The notes: a model not told the origin generated them from the sequence alone. Counted from the stretch's first letter, positions 37,673 to 47,745 are shown. The stretch: DNA of 64,000 nucleotides from Arsukibacterium ikkense (GCF_000987775.1 NZ_LAHO01000002.1:124001-188000), one strand, 5' to 3'. Made by a program: numbers and translations.

Positions 37673-38701
37673 ATGTATCAGGTATCAAGCCTAGCGCTGG
37701 ATGATAAGCGCAATGCAGAATGGGATAATTTTGTTAAAAGCAGTCCGGATGGCAGCTTTTTTCATTTAGCTGGCTGGCAACATGTACTCGCCGATCTTGG
37801 CCATCAGGGTTTCTACCTTTACGCCACCGCAGAGCAAGAAATTGTCGGTGTGTTACCACTGGCCAGAGTCAAAAGCCGGTTGTTTGGTGATGCCCTGGTC
37901 TCTACCCCATTTTGTGTTTATGGCGGCGCTTTAGGTAGCGATGAGGTCAAGCGCCATCTGGAACAAAGTGCTATTACCCTGGCAGCGGAGTTAGCAGTAG
38001 ATTACCTGGAACTACGTTACCAACATCCACAGCATAATCAGCTGACCACCCGAATTCAGCACGCCACTTTCCAATGTCCGCTGGCAGAAGATGATGCCGC
38101 TATTCTGGCTAATGTAAAAAAGAAACAACGTGCTGTTATCAGGCAGTCGCTCAATCAGCAACTTAGCTACACTCTGGATAGCGCTATCGACGATTTCTAT
38201 AAAACCTACTCTGAAAGTGTCCGCAACTTAGGCACGCCAGTGTTCAGTAAATCGTATTTCCAAACATTGCAGACTGTTTTTGGCAACAAAACCGAAATCC
38301 TGACGGTACGCAAAGACGGCAAGCCCGTCTCCAGTGTGCTGAGTTTTTATTTCAAAGATCAAGTACTACCCTACTACGGTGGCGGCATTAGCCAGGCACG
38401 CGAGTTGAAAAGTAACGACTTTATGTATTATCAGCTGATGTGCCATGCCCGGGCAGACAAAGGCTGTAACAGTTACGATTTTGGCAGAAGCAAACTTGAG
38501 TCCGGCGCCTATAGCTATAAAAAGCACTGGGGTATGGTCGCGGTAGACCTGCCTTATCAGTATCAGTTAATCAATGCCAGCGCCTTGCCTAATTTAAGCC
38601 CGAACAACCCTAAATATCAGTTATTTATTAAGTTATGGCAAAAATTGCCGCTTGGTGTCAGCCAGTGGCTGGGGCCTAAGATTTCACGGTATCTGGGATG
38701 A
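37673..38701 (+). CDS. FemAB-family XrtA-associated protein (TIGR03019 type)
   Basis: A 342-residue GNAT-like protein. The sequence has SSPDGSFFHLAGWQHVLAD near the start, KKKQRAVIRQSLNQ and the C-terminal Acetyltransf_6-type block YYQLMCHARADKGCNSYDFGRSK. FemAB enzymes add amino acids from aminoacyl-tRNA to cell-wall peptides; the XrtA versions are unproven and may aminoacylate a sugar amine exposed by the deacetylase. Its stop overlaps the exosortase start as ATGA. Confidence 0.92.
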   Translation: MYQVSSLALDDKRNAEWDNFVKSSPDGSFFHLAGWQHVLADLGHQGFYLYATAEQEIVGVLPLARVKSRLFGDALVSTPFCVYGGALGSDEVKRHLEQSAITLAAELAVDYLELRYQHPQHNQLTTRIQHATFQCPLAEDDAAILANVKKKQRAVIRQSLNQQLSYTLDSAIDDFYKTYSESVRNLGTPVFSKSYFQTLQTVFGNKTEILTVRKDGKPVSSVLSFYFKDQVLPYYGGGISQARELKSNDFMYYQLMCHARADKGCNSYDFGRSKLESGAYSYKKHWGMVAVDLPYQYQLINASALPNLSPNNPKYQLFIKLWQKLPLGVSQWLGPKISRYLG

Positions 38702-40245
38702 GTATTATGGCTGATTTTAAATTACCAGCATTGCGCCATAACACCCGGCCCTATCTGCTGTCACTGGCCGCCTTACTGCTGGTCTGGTTGCTGGCCTTTG
38801 CCGACACACTGCATTCGATGCTCACCATCTGGCTACGCTCCGATACCTATGCTCATGGCGTGTTAATTTTGCCAATCAGCCTTTTTCTGATTTGGCGTAA
38901 ACGCCAGCACATCCGGCAAACACCGTTAAGCCCTGGTTATCTGGCCTTGCCATTGCTGTTTGGTTTGGTATTAACCTGGTATTTTGCATATGCCGTTGCC
39001 GTTAATGTGGTAAGCCAGCTGGCTGTGGTACTTATGTTACCGCTAATAGTCTGGCTAAGCTGCGGCTGGCAGTTAGTCAAACTGTTGCGTTTCCCGCTGC
39101 TATATCTGCTTTTTGCCGTACCCATGGGCGAGAATCTGGTACCCTGGCTGCAGAATATCACCGCTGATATCACGGTATTCGCATTACAACTTAGCCAGAT
39201 CCCGGTGTACCGGGACGGCTTATACTTAAGCACACCAACCGGCTTGTTCCTGGTGGCGGAAGCCTGCTCTGGCATTCGTTATTTAATCGCCTCTGTCGCA
39301 CTTGGTACCTTGTACGCCTATCTCACTTATACCAGCAGAGTTAAACAAGCCATTTTTTGTCTCGCCGCCATCATAGTTCCCATTTTAGCCAATGGTTTGC
39401 GTGCTTATGGCATTGTACTGATCGCCTCGCTAACCGACATGAAACATGCGGTCGGGGTTGACCACTTAATTTACGGCTGGCTGTTTTTTGGTTTTATCAT
39501 CTTTATTATGTTTTACGTTGGCAGTTTTTTTGCCGATAAGCAGCCACCTGCCAATGCGCCAGGTATAGCTGAAAAACATAATAACGTTGCGCCGGGAACG
39601 GCCAGTGCAATTGGCGGGGTGACCATAATGTTGTTGCCACTGCTGATTAATCTGTTATTGCCGCCGTTGGCTCAGCAACCTTATTACAACCTGGTCAAGC
39701 TTGAACAAAGCCTCAGCCCGGCGAATGCCAACTCTGCTTTACCCCAGTTTACTGACAGTTCGGCACAGCTGGCGGGGCTGTGGCAGGCCAACCAGGTTGA
39801 TATTTTGTTCTACAGTGCTTTTTATCAGCATATCGATGACAAAAAGCTGGTGAGCTGGCACAACCAACCTTACCAGTCTGCAATGTGGACAGCCGCAAAC
39901 ACACAACGCCGGCAATTCGAGCTCAGTGCTAACCGATTTTCGCTGCAAGAGGTCGATTTACGGGCTGTGAATGGCCAGAAAAGATTGTTGTGGTACTGGT
40001 ATGGCAGTGGTGAGTATTGGTCAGCCAACCCTTACCTGATTACCGCTTTGCAAGCCCTGGGCAAAGTGTTTCATTTTAACCAGCATGGCAGCTTTTATGC
40101 GCTTACTGTGTATTACGATGACGATATTGAGCAAGCCCGCAGCCTGCTAAATGATGCGTTAAGTCAGCATTATAAGCTTATTGTTTCAGCCAATTCTGCA
40201 GCTCAGGCTGAACTTAGTCTGGCCAACCGGAGCCCGGAACCATGA
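38698..40245 (+). CDS. xrtA: Exosortase A (XrtA) fused to EpsI domain
   Basis: A 515-residue membrane transpeptidase-like protein. About eight transmembrane helices occupy residues 15-285; the catalytic residues are C190 in VAEACSGIRYL, R235 in NGLRAYG and H256 in GVDHLIYGW. The C-terminal 215 residues form an EpsI/DUF3485 periplasmic domain. Exosortase A recognises the PEP-CTERM tail of secreted proteins and cleaves it, probably linking the protein to the polysaccharide or a lipid. The start is ATG 38698 (overlapping the FemAB stop) or ATG 38707. No PEP-CTERM substrate gene is visible in the window. Confidence 0.95.
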   Translation: MSIMADFKLPALRHNTRPYLLSLAALLLVWLLAFADTLHSMLTIWLRSDTYAHGVLILPISLFLIWRKRQHIRQTPLSPGYLALPLLFGLVLTWYFAYAVAVNVVSQLAVVLMLPLIVWLSCGWQLVKLLRFPLLYLLFAVPMGENLVPWLQNITADITVFALQLSQIPVYRDGLYLSTPTGLFLVAEACSGIRYLIASVALGTLYAYLTYTSRVKQAIFCLAAIIVPILANGLRAYGIVLIASLTDMKHAVGVDHLIYGWLFFGFIIFIMFYVGSFFADKQPPANAPGIAEKHNNVAPGTASAIGGVTIMLLPLLINLLLPPLAQQPYYNLVKLEQSLSPANANSALPQFTDSSAQLAGLWQANQVDILFYSAFYQHIDDKKLVSWHNQPYQSAMWTAANTQRRQFELSANRFSLQEVDLRAVNGQKRLLWYWYGSGEYWSANPYLITALQALGKVFHFNQHGSFYALTVYYDDDIEQARSLLNDALSQHYKLIVSANSAAQAELSLANRSPEP

Positions 40246-41384
40246 CGGTGCATATCTGTCATCTGCTCTGGAGCTTTCGCACCGGCGGCCTGGAAAATGG
40301 CGTGGTAAACCTGATCAATCAACTTAACCCTGCTGAATTTCGGCATAGTATTATTTGCCTGACCGATTATGACCCGGCATTTTTCGCCCGGATCACCCGG
40401 GCTGATGTGCAAATTTTCAGCCTGCATAAGCGCGCCGGCCAGGATTTAGGCTCGTTTAAACGCTGTTATCAATTGCTACGCCAGTTAAAACCAGATGTTT
40501 GCCACAGCCGTAATCTGGCCGCTATGGAATATCAGCTGGTCGCCCTGCTCGCCCGGGTGCCGCGCCGGCTTCACGGCGAGCATGGCTGGGATCTGACCGA
40601 TCTGGCAGGTCAGAATAAAAAGTATGTGTTGCTAAAGCAACTTTACAGACCGATCATTCAACACTACATCTGCCTGTCGCTGGAAGGCCAGCGCTACTTA
40701 CAGCAAACGGTTGGGGTGCCGGCAAAGCGCTTATCGGTTATCTGCAATGGCGTGGACACTGAGCGATTCAGTCCTGCCAGCAGGGTACAAAGTAACCTGC
40801 CCGCCAGCCTGACAGCAGGCGACAGAGTTATTTTTGGTACCGTTGGCCGGCTTGCCGATGTGAAAAATCAACAGTTGCTGGTTGACGCTTATATTGCGCT
40901 GTGCCAGCAGAGCTCTGACTTTCTTAACAATACCGCATTGGTTATTATCGGTGACGGCCAAAAACGACCGCATTTACAACAACAACTTAGCGTCGCGGGG
41001 CTTGCTGCACAATGCTGGCTGCCGGGCGATCGCAGTGACATCGCCAGCATTTTGCCTGGCTTTTCAGTATTTGTGCTGCCATCGCTGGCCGAAGGTATTT
41101 CCAATACCATTCTTGAAGCCATGGCTTGCGGCCTGCCGGTTATTGCCAGTGAAGTGGGTGGAAACCCCGAGCTGGTGCAGCCAGAACATACCGGCTGGTT
41201 ATTTCCCAGCGGTGATAAACCACAATTAATGCAGTTGTTACAGCACTGCCAGCAAACGGCTGCTGAGCTACCGCAAATCGGTCGTAATGCCAGAACGGCA
41301 GCAGAACAGCAATTTAGTCTTGATAGCATGGTGGCCGCTTACCGGCGCCAGTATCTTGCCGGAATCAGACAACAGGAAGGTTGA
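40242..41384 (+). CDS. XrtA system glycosyltransferase (GT4, TIGR03088 type)
   Basis: A 380-residue GT-B enzyme. The start HICHLLWSFRTGGLENGVVNLIN is characteristic of the exosortase-associated family; the GT4 donor-site block is LPSLAEGISNTILEAMACGLPVIAS (about 280-305), with the EGxxNxxxE glutamates. It transfers a sugar from a nucleotide donor to a lipid-linked intermediate. The start overlaps the exosortase stop (ATGA); the asparagine synthase-like gene follows after 4 bases. Confidence 0.92.
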   Translation: MTVHICHLLWSFRTGGLENGVVNLINQLNPAEFRHSIICLTDYDPAFFARITRADVQIFSLHKRAGQDLGSFKRCYQLLRQLKPDVCHSRNLAAMEYQLVALLARVPRRLHGEHGWDLTDLAGQNKKYVLLKQLYRPIIQHYICLSLEGQRYLQQTVGVPAKRLSVICNGVDTERFSPASRVQSNLPASLTAGDRVIFGTVGRLADVKNQQLLVDAYIALCQQSSDFLNNTALVIIGDGQKRPHLQQQLSVAGLAAQCWLPGDRSDIASILPGFSVFVLPSLAEGISNTILEAMACGLPVIASEVGGNPELVQPEHTGWLFPSGDKPQLMQLLQHCQQTAAELPQIGRNARTAAEQQFSLDSMVAAYRRQYLAGIRQQEG

Positions 41385-41388
41385 ACGA

Positions 41389-43287
41389 ATGTGCGGTATC
41401 GCCGGAATATTACAGCTTAATAATAGCAATCAGGTAAATCAGAACGTGTTAAAAACCATGAACACGTTGCAGTCTCATCGTGGCCCGGATGATGATGGTT
41501 ATCATTTTGAGCCCGGTGTTGGCCTGGCACATCGGCGGCTGTCTATTATCGATATTGCGGGCAGTCATCAACCCTTATTTAATGAAACCGGCGAGGTAGC
41601 CGTAGTTTTTAATGGTGAAATTTATAATTTTGCTGAACTGACCACCGAACTCAAAGCCCGTGGCCACATTTTCTCTACCCATGGTGATACTGAAACCATA
41701 GTGCACGCCTGGGAAGAATGGGGGGTTGATTGTGTTCAGCACTTTCGGGGCATGTTTGCCTTCGCCATCTGGGACAGAACCAAACAACAGCTGTTCCTGG
41801 CCCGCGACAGAATGGGCATTAAGCCGCTGTTTTACAGTTTATTACCCAGCGGTGAATTGCTGTTTGGTTCAGAACTAAAGGTGTTAACAGCACACCCTGA
41901 TTTTGATAAAAGCCTTTACTACCATGGTATTGAAGACTATTTCACCTTTGGCTACATTCCGGAACCTCACACTATTTATGCCAATGCTTTTAAAGTAAAC
42001 CCGGGCCATTACCTGTTACTGGATAAAACCAAAGCTACAACGCTGCAGCAAACCCAGTACTGGGATATTGACTTTAGTCAGGCGGTCCTGACTGAGCAGC
42101 AAGTCAAATCAGAATTACTGGAACGCTTAAAAGAAGCGGTTGATATCAGGCTGATCGCCGAAGTACCGCTCGGCGCCTTTTTATCTGGCGGGGTCGACTC
42201 CAGCGCTATCGTGGCCTTAATGGCACAACTGCAACAAGACAAAGCCGTTAACACCTGCTCTATTGGTTTTGATGATAAACAATTCGATGAAAGTGATTAC
42301 GCCAACCAGGTTGCGAACCAATACCAGACTAATCACCGCACCGGCATGGTTGATCGCAATGATTTTTCGTTAATTGATAAGTTAGCAGCGCTGTACGATG
42401 AACCCTATGCTGACAGCTCCGCCATGCCCACCTACCGCGTATGCGAGCTGGCCAGAAAACACGTAACGGTTGCCTTGTCAGGCGATGGTGGTGACGAGCT
42501 GTTTGGCGGCTACCGGCGTTATCGCTATCAGTTACATGAAGAAAAAATGCGCGGCATTATGCCGCAGGCCATCAGACAACCGCTGTTTGGTACCCTCGGT
42601 AAAGTTTATCCTAAGCTCGACTGGGCGCCCCGCTTTGTGCGGGCCAAAACCACCTTTCAGTCATTGGCAATGAATGCGGTATCAGGCTACTGTAATACTG
42701 TGTCTATTATGCGCTCAGATGCCAGAGCAGCGCTGTTTTCGCCGCAGTTAAAACAAAAACTGGGCGGCTACCAGTCGGTGGAAGTATTTAAACGCCACGC
42801 TGCCAAGGCGAATACTGACGATCCGTTGAAACTGGTGCAATATCTTGATATGAAAACCTATCTGGTGGGTGACATTTTAACCAAGGTTGACCGGGCCAGC
42901 ATGGCGCATTCGCTGGAAGTCCGGGTACCCCTGTTAGACCATAAGTATGTGGAATGGGCCAGCCGGGTGCCCTCCTCGATGAACATCAGCGGTAACGAGG
43001 GCAAAGCGGCCTTCAAACAAGCGCTGCAGCCACATTTACCGCATGACATTTTGTACCGCAAAAAAATGGGCTTTGCCATACCACTGGCCAGCTGGTTTCG
43101 GGGCCCGTTAAAGCAAACCCTGCAACAGGCGTTAAATTCAGAAGCACTGGCAGACTCAGGTTTGTTTAACCAGAATTATATTCAGCAATTGTATCAGCAG
43201 CATATCAGCGGTAAACGCGACCATAGCTCAGCGCTATGGACCTTGCTGATGTTCTCTCAGTTTTATCGCCAGCAGTTGGGGCAATAA
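41389..43287 (+). CDS. XrtA system amidotransferase, asparagine synthase-like 1
   Basis: A protein of 632 residues from ATG 41389, which places the N-terminal nucleophile at C2 (MCGIAGIL); upstream in-frame ATGs would block this. The glutaminase domain (1-215) has SHRGPDDDG and FNGEIYNF; the synthetase domain holds the ATP-pyrophosphate loop FLSGGVDSS near 262-270 and LSGDGGDELFGGYRRY. It uses glutamine ammonia and ATP to amidate a carboxylate. In XrtA loci the acceptor is thought to be a sugar or sugar acid rather than aspartate. It is the first of two tandem paralogues. Confidence 0.93.
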   Translation: MCGIAGILQLNNSNQVNQNVLKTMNTLQSHRGPDDDGYHFEPGVGLAHRRLSIIDIAGSHQPLFNETGEVAVVFNGEIYNFAELTTELKARGHIFSTHGDTETIVHAWEEWGVDCVQHFRGMFAFAIWDRTKQQLFLARDRMGIKPLFYSLLPSGELLFGSELKVLTAHPDFDKSLYYHGIEDYFTFGYIPEPHTIYANAFKVNPGHYLLLDKTKATTLQQTQYWDIDFSQAVLTEQQVKSELLERLKEAVDIRLIAEVPLGAFLSGGVDSSAIVALMAQLQQDKAVNTCSIGFDDKQFDESDYANQVANQYQTNHRTGMVDRNDFSLIDKLAALYDEPYADSSAMPTYRVCELARKHVTVALSGDGGDELFGGYRRYRYQLHEEKMRGIMPQAIRQPLFGTLGKVYPKLDWAPRFVRAKTTFQSLAMNAVSGYCNTVSIMRSDARAALFSPQLKQKLGGYQSVEVFKRHAAKANTDDPLKLVQYLDMKTYLVGDILTKVDRASMAHSLEVRVPLLDHKYVEWASRVPSSMNISGNEGKAAFKQALQPHLPHDILYRKKMGFAIPLASWFRGPLKQTLQQALNSEALADSGLFNQNYIQQLYQQHISGKRDHSSALWTLLMFSQFYRQQLGQ

Positions 43288-43289
43288 TT

Positions 43290-45209
43290 ATGTGTGGCAT
43301 TCATGGCGTTGTAGCGTTAAAGCGGCCCCGGCAATTTCCGGCCCACTGGCTGGACTTAATGGGTGATATTACCGCCCATCGGGGCCCTGACGATAGTGGC
43401 ACTTTTCTGGCGAACAACGTTGCGCTGGGTATGCGCCGCTTATCCGTTATAGATTTAGCGGGCGGCCAGCAACCCATCAGCAATGACGATGGCAGCCTGG
43501 TACTGGTTTGCAACGGTGAGATCTATAACTACCGCGAACTGCGGGCACAGCTGGCAGACAGCTATCAGTTTAAAACCCAGTCAGATGTTGAAGTGATCCT
43601 GGCGCTGTATCAACAATATGGTGTCGACTGCCTGGCACATTTAAACGGTATGTTTGCCTTTGCCTTATGGGATAACAACCGCCAGCAACTGTTGTTAGCC
43701 CGGGATCGGCTGGGCATCAAGCCGCTGTATTTGTGTCAGCACGATGGCTTTCTGGCCTTTTCAACCGAAAGCAAAGCCATTCTGGCGTTACCAGGCATCG
43801 AGGCCGAAGTGTGTCCACAAGCCCTGGAGCAGTATTTGCAGCTGGGCTATGTACCTGCGCCCTACTCGATGTTTAAAGGTATTCAAAAGCTGGAAGTGGC
43901 CAGTTACATCTTAGTCAGTGAGCAGGGAATGGCGCAACAGCAGTACTGGCAGCCTGACTTTAACCAAACCGAACAACTCACAGAGCAAAGCTGGACCCGG
44001 AAAATCCGCACCCAGCTGGAAAGCTCGGTGGCCATGCAGATGGTCAGTGATGTGCCTATTGGCGCCTTTTTATCAGGCGGCGTTGACTCCAGCGCAGTAG
44101 TTGCCCTGATGTCGAAACACAGCAAAGGTCCGGTGCAAACCTATGCCATTGGTTTTGATACCGGCGATGCCGGCAACTTCTATAATGAACTGCCCTATGC
44201 CCGGGCAGTAGCCGAACAATTTGGCACCGAACACCGGGAAATCCTGGTAAAACCCGATGTGGTCAGCCTGCTACCAAAGCTACTCTGGCATATGGATGAA
44301 CCCATCGCCGACAGCGCCTTTATAACCACTTATCTGGTCTCAGAATTCGCCCATAAAGAAGTTACGGTGATTCTATCCGGCGTCGGCGGCGATGAGCTGT
44401 TTGGCGGCTATCGTCGCTATCTGGGCGAACACTACCTGCAAAAATACCGGCGGCTGCCCGCCTGGCTGCGCCAGAAATTGTTGCTGCCGCTGGCTGGCAA
44501 GCTGCCAAGCGACCGCCACTCGCCTTTGCTTAACACCTTAAGGCTGACCAAAGCCTTTATTCAGTCGGCAGAGCTGGACGATGCTGAACGTTATCAGCGC
44601 TATATGCAGGTGTTCAGTCAGCAACAAACCGAACAGTTGCTTAGCTGTGACAAACCAATCAGCATCATTAAGCAGCACTACCAGTTCAGTAAAGCCAGTC
44701 AGGGACTGTGGCGCATGTTTGATACCGACCGGCAAAGCCAGTTACCGGATGATTTATTGCTGCTGACCGATAAGATGACCATGGCAACCTCGCTGGAGTG
44801 CCGGGTGCCATTTCTGGATCACCAGCTGGTTGAGCTGGCGGTGAAAATACCGCAAAGTCTCACCATGAAAAAAGGTCGCTTAAAGCACCTGTTAAAAGAG
44901 TCACTCAGCGATATTCTGCCCGCCAGCATTCTGGATCGGCCCAAACGTGGCTTTGGCGCGCCGCTAGGTGCCTGGCTAAAACAGGAATTGGCCGGCATGT
45001 TGCGGTTATTTGTCAATCGTGAAACGATTGAAAGCCGTGGTTTGCTGAACTGGCCACTGATTGAGCAAACCCTTAGTCAGCATTTCAGCCAGCAGGAAGA
45101 TCATACCGATCATCTGTTGGCCCTTATGAATTTGGAGATCTGGTGCCGTTTGTATTTAGATAAACAAAGCGCCGAACACATTTCAGAGACAATCAGGATG
45201 TCGTTATGA
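43290..45209 (+). CDS. XrtA system amidotransferase, asparagine synthase-like 2
   Basis: A protein of 639 residues from ATG 43290, again giving C2 (MCGIHGVV), 2 bases after the first amidotransferase gene. It keeps AHRGPDDSG, CNGEIYNY, the pyrophosphate loop FLSGGVDSS and SGVGGDELFGGYRRY. Identity to its neighbour is clear but far from complete, so it is an old duplication or an independent recruitment, and probably acts on a different acceptor or position. Its stop overlaps the next glycosyltransferase (ATGA). Confidence 0.92.
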   Translation: MCGIHGVVALKRPRQFPAHWLDLMGDITAHRGPDDSGTFLANNVALGMRRLSVIDLAGGQQPISNDDGSLVLVCNGEIYNYRELRAQLADSYQFKTQSDVEVILALYQQYGVDCLAHLNGMFAFALWDNNRQQLLLARDRLGIKPLYLCQHDGFLAFSTESKAILALPGIEAEVCPQALEQYLQLGYVPAPYSMFKGIQKLEVASYILVSEQGMAQQQYWQPDFNQTEQLTEQSWTRKIRTQLESSVAMQMVSDVPIGAFLSGGVDSSAVVALMSKHSKGPVQTYAIGFDTGDAGNFYNELPYARAVAEQFGTEHREILVKPDVVSLLPKLLWHMDEPIADSAFITTYLVSEFAHKEVTVILSGVGGDELFGGYRRYLGEHYLQKYRRLPAWLRQKLLLPLAGKLPSDRHSPLLNTLRLTKAFIQSAELDDAERYQRYMQVFSQQQTEQLLSCDKPISIIKQHYQFSKASQGLWRMFDTDRQSQLPDDLLLLTDKMTMATSLECRVPFLDHQLVELAVKIPQSLTMKKGRLKHLLKESLSDILPASILDRPKRGFGAPLGAWLKQELAGMLRLFVNRETIESRGLLNWPLIEQTLSQHFSQQEDHTDHLLALMNLEIWCRLYLDKQSAEHISETIRMSL

Positions 45210-46432
45210 AAATTTTATATGTCTGTCACCGCTTCCCTTTTCCACCGAAACGTGGCGGTAAAATCCGGCCTTTTAATATGATCCGCCATTTTACTGAGCA
45301 GGGTCATCAGGTGTTTGTTACCTCATTGGCGCGCAGCCCGGCAGAAGCGGCAGATGGCGAAGGTATCAGCCAATATTGTCATCACTACTACGCTGCCGTG
45401 GTAAAAGAACCGGTGCAGTTCGCCCGGATGATCCTGCGTTTGCCATTAATTACCCCGTCATCTATGGGCTATTTTTACAGTCGGGATTTGCATAACCATA
45501 TTCAGGCATTATTAGCAGAGCATAAGTTTGATTTAATTTTTGTGCATTGTTCATCCGTAGCCCAGTACGTCAGCCAGGTTACCGATATCCCTAAGCTGCT
45601 TGATTTCGGCGATATGGATTCGCAAAAGTGGTTGGCCTACCGGGCGTTTAAGCCTTTCCCGCTGAGTTTAGGCTACTACCTGGAAGGCCAGAAAATGCTG
45701 CTGGCCGAAAAGCGCCTGGCCCGTAAGTTCGACTTATGCAGTTGCACCACCAAAGCAGAGCTGGCGACATTACAAAGCTATCAAACCCGGGTACCTACCG
45801 CCTGGTTTCCGAACGGCGTTGACACGGACTACTTCACCCCGGGTAACGCCGACTATGAGCACCATAGTATTTCCTTTATCGGCCGGATGGATTACTACCC
45901 TAATCAGGAAGCCATGCTGCAGTTTTGCCGGCAAACGCTGCCGTTAATCCGTGAGCAAATTCCGGATGTTAAACTGTATATAGTTGGGGCAGAGCCCAGT
46001 GCCGCTATCCGGGCACTGGCAAATTTGCCCGGCGTTATCGTTACCGGCTCGGTTGCCGATGTAAGGCCTTATATTATTAATACCGCGGCAATGGTCGCCC
46101 CGCTGAATATTGCCAGAGGTACCCAGAACAAAATTCTGGAAGCTCTGGCCATGGGGGTGCCCGTAGTCAGCAGCAGCCAGGCCGCTGGCGGTATAGATGC
46201 GGTAGTCAATCAACATTTTTTAATTGCCGATACACCGGCAGAATACGCCGCTGCGCTGGTAAAACTGATGCGTAATCCGGGTTACCGCCAGCAATTGGCT
46301 GAAGCGGGCCGGCAACGGATGCTGACGCATCATCAATGGCATTTATCAATGCAACAATTAGACAGCATCGTGCAACAATGTATAAACTTGCATCGGGAAA
46401 AGCAGCTGACACAAAGGGAAGTGCAAATATGA
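45206..46432 (+). CDS. XrtA system glycosyltransferase (TIGR03087 type)
   Basis: A 408-residue GT-B/GT4-like enzyme. The opening MKILYVCHRFPFPPKRGGKIR and LDFGDMDSQKW are typical of the exosortase-associated family; WFPNGVDTDYF and APLNIARGTQNKILEALAMGVPVV lie in the donor domain. It should add one sugar to the growing repeat unit. Start and stop both overlap neighbours by the ATGA pattern, so it is translationally coupled on both sides. Confidence 0.92.
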   Translation: MKILYVCHRFPFPPKRGGKIRPFNMIRHFTEQGHQVFVTSLARSPAEAADGEGISQYCHHYYAAVVKEPVQFARMILRLPLITPSSMGYFYSRDLHNHIQALLAEHKFDLIFVHCSSVAQYVSQVTDIPKLLDFGDMDSQKWLAYRAFKPFPLSLGYYLEGQKMLLAEKRLARKFDLCSCTTKAELATLQSYQTRVPTAWFPNGVDTDYFTPGNADYEHHSISFIGRMDYYPNQEAMLQFCRQTLPLIREQIPDVKLYIVGAEPSAAIRALANLPGVIVTGSVADVRPYIINTAAMVAPLNIARGTQNKILEALAMGVPVVSSSQAAGGIDAVVNQHFLIADTPAEYAAALVKLMRNPGYRQQLAEAGRQRMLTHHQWHLSMQQLDSIVQQCINLHREKQLTQREVQI

Positions 46433-47745
46433 ATATCAGTATTTTTGGTCTGGGTTATGTCGGAGCCGTGTCACTCGCCTGTCTGGCCCGCGACGGTAAT
46501 AATGTTATCGGCGTCGATATCGATCCGGTTAAACTCGAATTGATTAAAAGTGGTCAATCGCCGGTGATTGAAGAAGGCATGCCGGAATTAATGGCCGCAA
46601 TGGCCGCCAGCGGCAAGGTTAGCGTTTCTCAGGATGTGCAGCACGCTATTGATAACAGCGAAGTGTCTTTTATCTGTGTTGGCACACCATCTCAGGCTAA
46701 TGGCAGCCAGGATCAAACCGCGGTGCTGCGCCTGGCAGAGCAGCTTGGTAAGGCGCTGGCAAGCAAAAGCAGCCACCATACCATAGTGTTTCGCTCCACC
46801 CTGTTGCCAGGTACAGTTGAAGGCAGCTTAAAAAGCTTACTGGAACAACATTCTGGTAAAGTCGATGGCCGTGACTTTGATATTTGTTTTCAGCCTGAGT
46901 TTCTGCGTGAAGGCAGCTCGATTAAAGATTACGACAACCCGCCTTTTACTATTGTCGGAGCCAACAGCGAAACCGCGCATGTGCAAATGCAGCGGCTGTT
47001 TGGCCATTTACCTGGCCAGTACCACCGGACTGATGTAAAAACGGCAGAAACGGTAAAATATTTTTGTAATATCTTTCATGCACTAAAAATTACCTTTGCC
47101 AACGAAGTCGCCCGTTTGTGCGAAGGCCTTACCGTTGACCCGTTTAAAGTGATGGATTTAATTTGCGCCGATAAACAGCTGAATATATCGCCTGCCTACT
47201 TAAAACCAGGCTTCGCCTTTGGAGGCTCCTGTTTACCGAAAGATTTAAGAGCCATGCAGTATGTGGCCAAACAAGCCGATATTGAGATCCCGATGTTATC
47301 GCAAGTGTTGTCCTCTAATCAGGTGCATTTACAGCAAGCCTGTAAAAAAATCCTGGCGCTGGGCTCACGGCATATCGGCATGGTTGGCTTAAGTTTTAAA
47401 TCAGGTACTGATGATCTGCGCGAAAGCCCGCTGGTCGATTTAGCCGAATACCTGATTGGCAAAGGCATGCAGCTGAGCATTTTTGACCCTGAAGTGAACC
47501 TGTCACGGCTGCTGGGCGCCAACAAGCGCTTTATTGAAGAATCGATACCGCATATTGGTCAGTTAATGACCAACGATATCGATCAGCTGCTGGCCAGTAA
47601 CAAAGTAATTGTATTAGGGCTGAACGATAAACATCTGGTCGAGCAGGTGTTAGCTGGCCTGACTGCTGAGCACACCCTGATTGACTTGGTACATTTAAAG
47701 CAACGCGCTGATGTACGTGGCAATTACATAGGTTTATGCTGGTGA
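46429..47745 (+). CDS. AlgD-like GDP-mannose 6-dehydrogenase
   Basis: A protein of 438 residues from ATG 46429. The NAD-binding motif is IFGLGYVGAVSLACLA (5-20); SFICVGTPSQANG and the catalytic FGGSCLPKDLRA follow, with C268 at the same number as Pseudomonas AlgD, then GLSFKSGTDDLRESPLV. The last block is closer to AlgD than to UDP-glucose dehydrogenases. It oxidises GDP-mannose to GDP-mannuronate, or possibly another nucleotide sugar to its uronate. This gives the repeat unit a carboxyl group, the likely substrate for the two upstream amidotransferases. Confidence 0.88.
   Translation: MNISIFGLGYVGAVSLACLARDGNNVIGVDIDPVKLELIKSGQSPVIEEGMPELMAAMAASGKVSVSQDVQHAIDNSEVSFICVGTPSQANGSQDQTAVLRLAEQLGKALASKSSHHTIVFRSTLLPGTVEGSLKSLLEQHSGKVDGRDFDICFQPEFLREGSSIKDYDNPPFTIVGANSETAHVQMQRLFGHLPGQYHRTDVKTAETVKYFCNIFHALKITFANEVARLCEGLTVDPFKVMDLICADKQLNISPAYLKPGFAFGGSCLPKDLRAMQYVAKQADIEIPMLSQVLSSNQVHLQQACKKILALGSRHIGMVGLSFKSGTDDLRESPLVDLAEYLIGKGMQLSIFDPEVNLSRLLGANKRFIEESIPHIGQLMTNDIDQLLASNKVIVLGLNDKHLVEQVLAGLTAEHTLIDLVHLKQRADVRGNYIGLCW

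Noticed and set aside
44370..44420. SGVGGDE in the second amidotransferase versus SGDGGDE in the first, as a possible dead enzyme
   Set aside because: The varied position is not strictly conserved in asparagine synthase-like proteins (E, D or V are seen), and all other ATP and ammonia-site motifs are intact.
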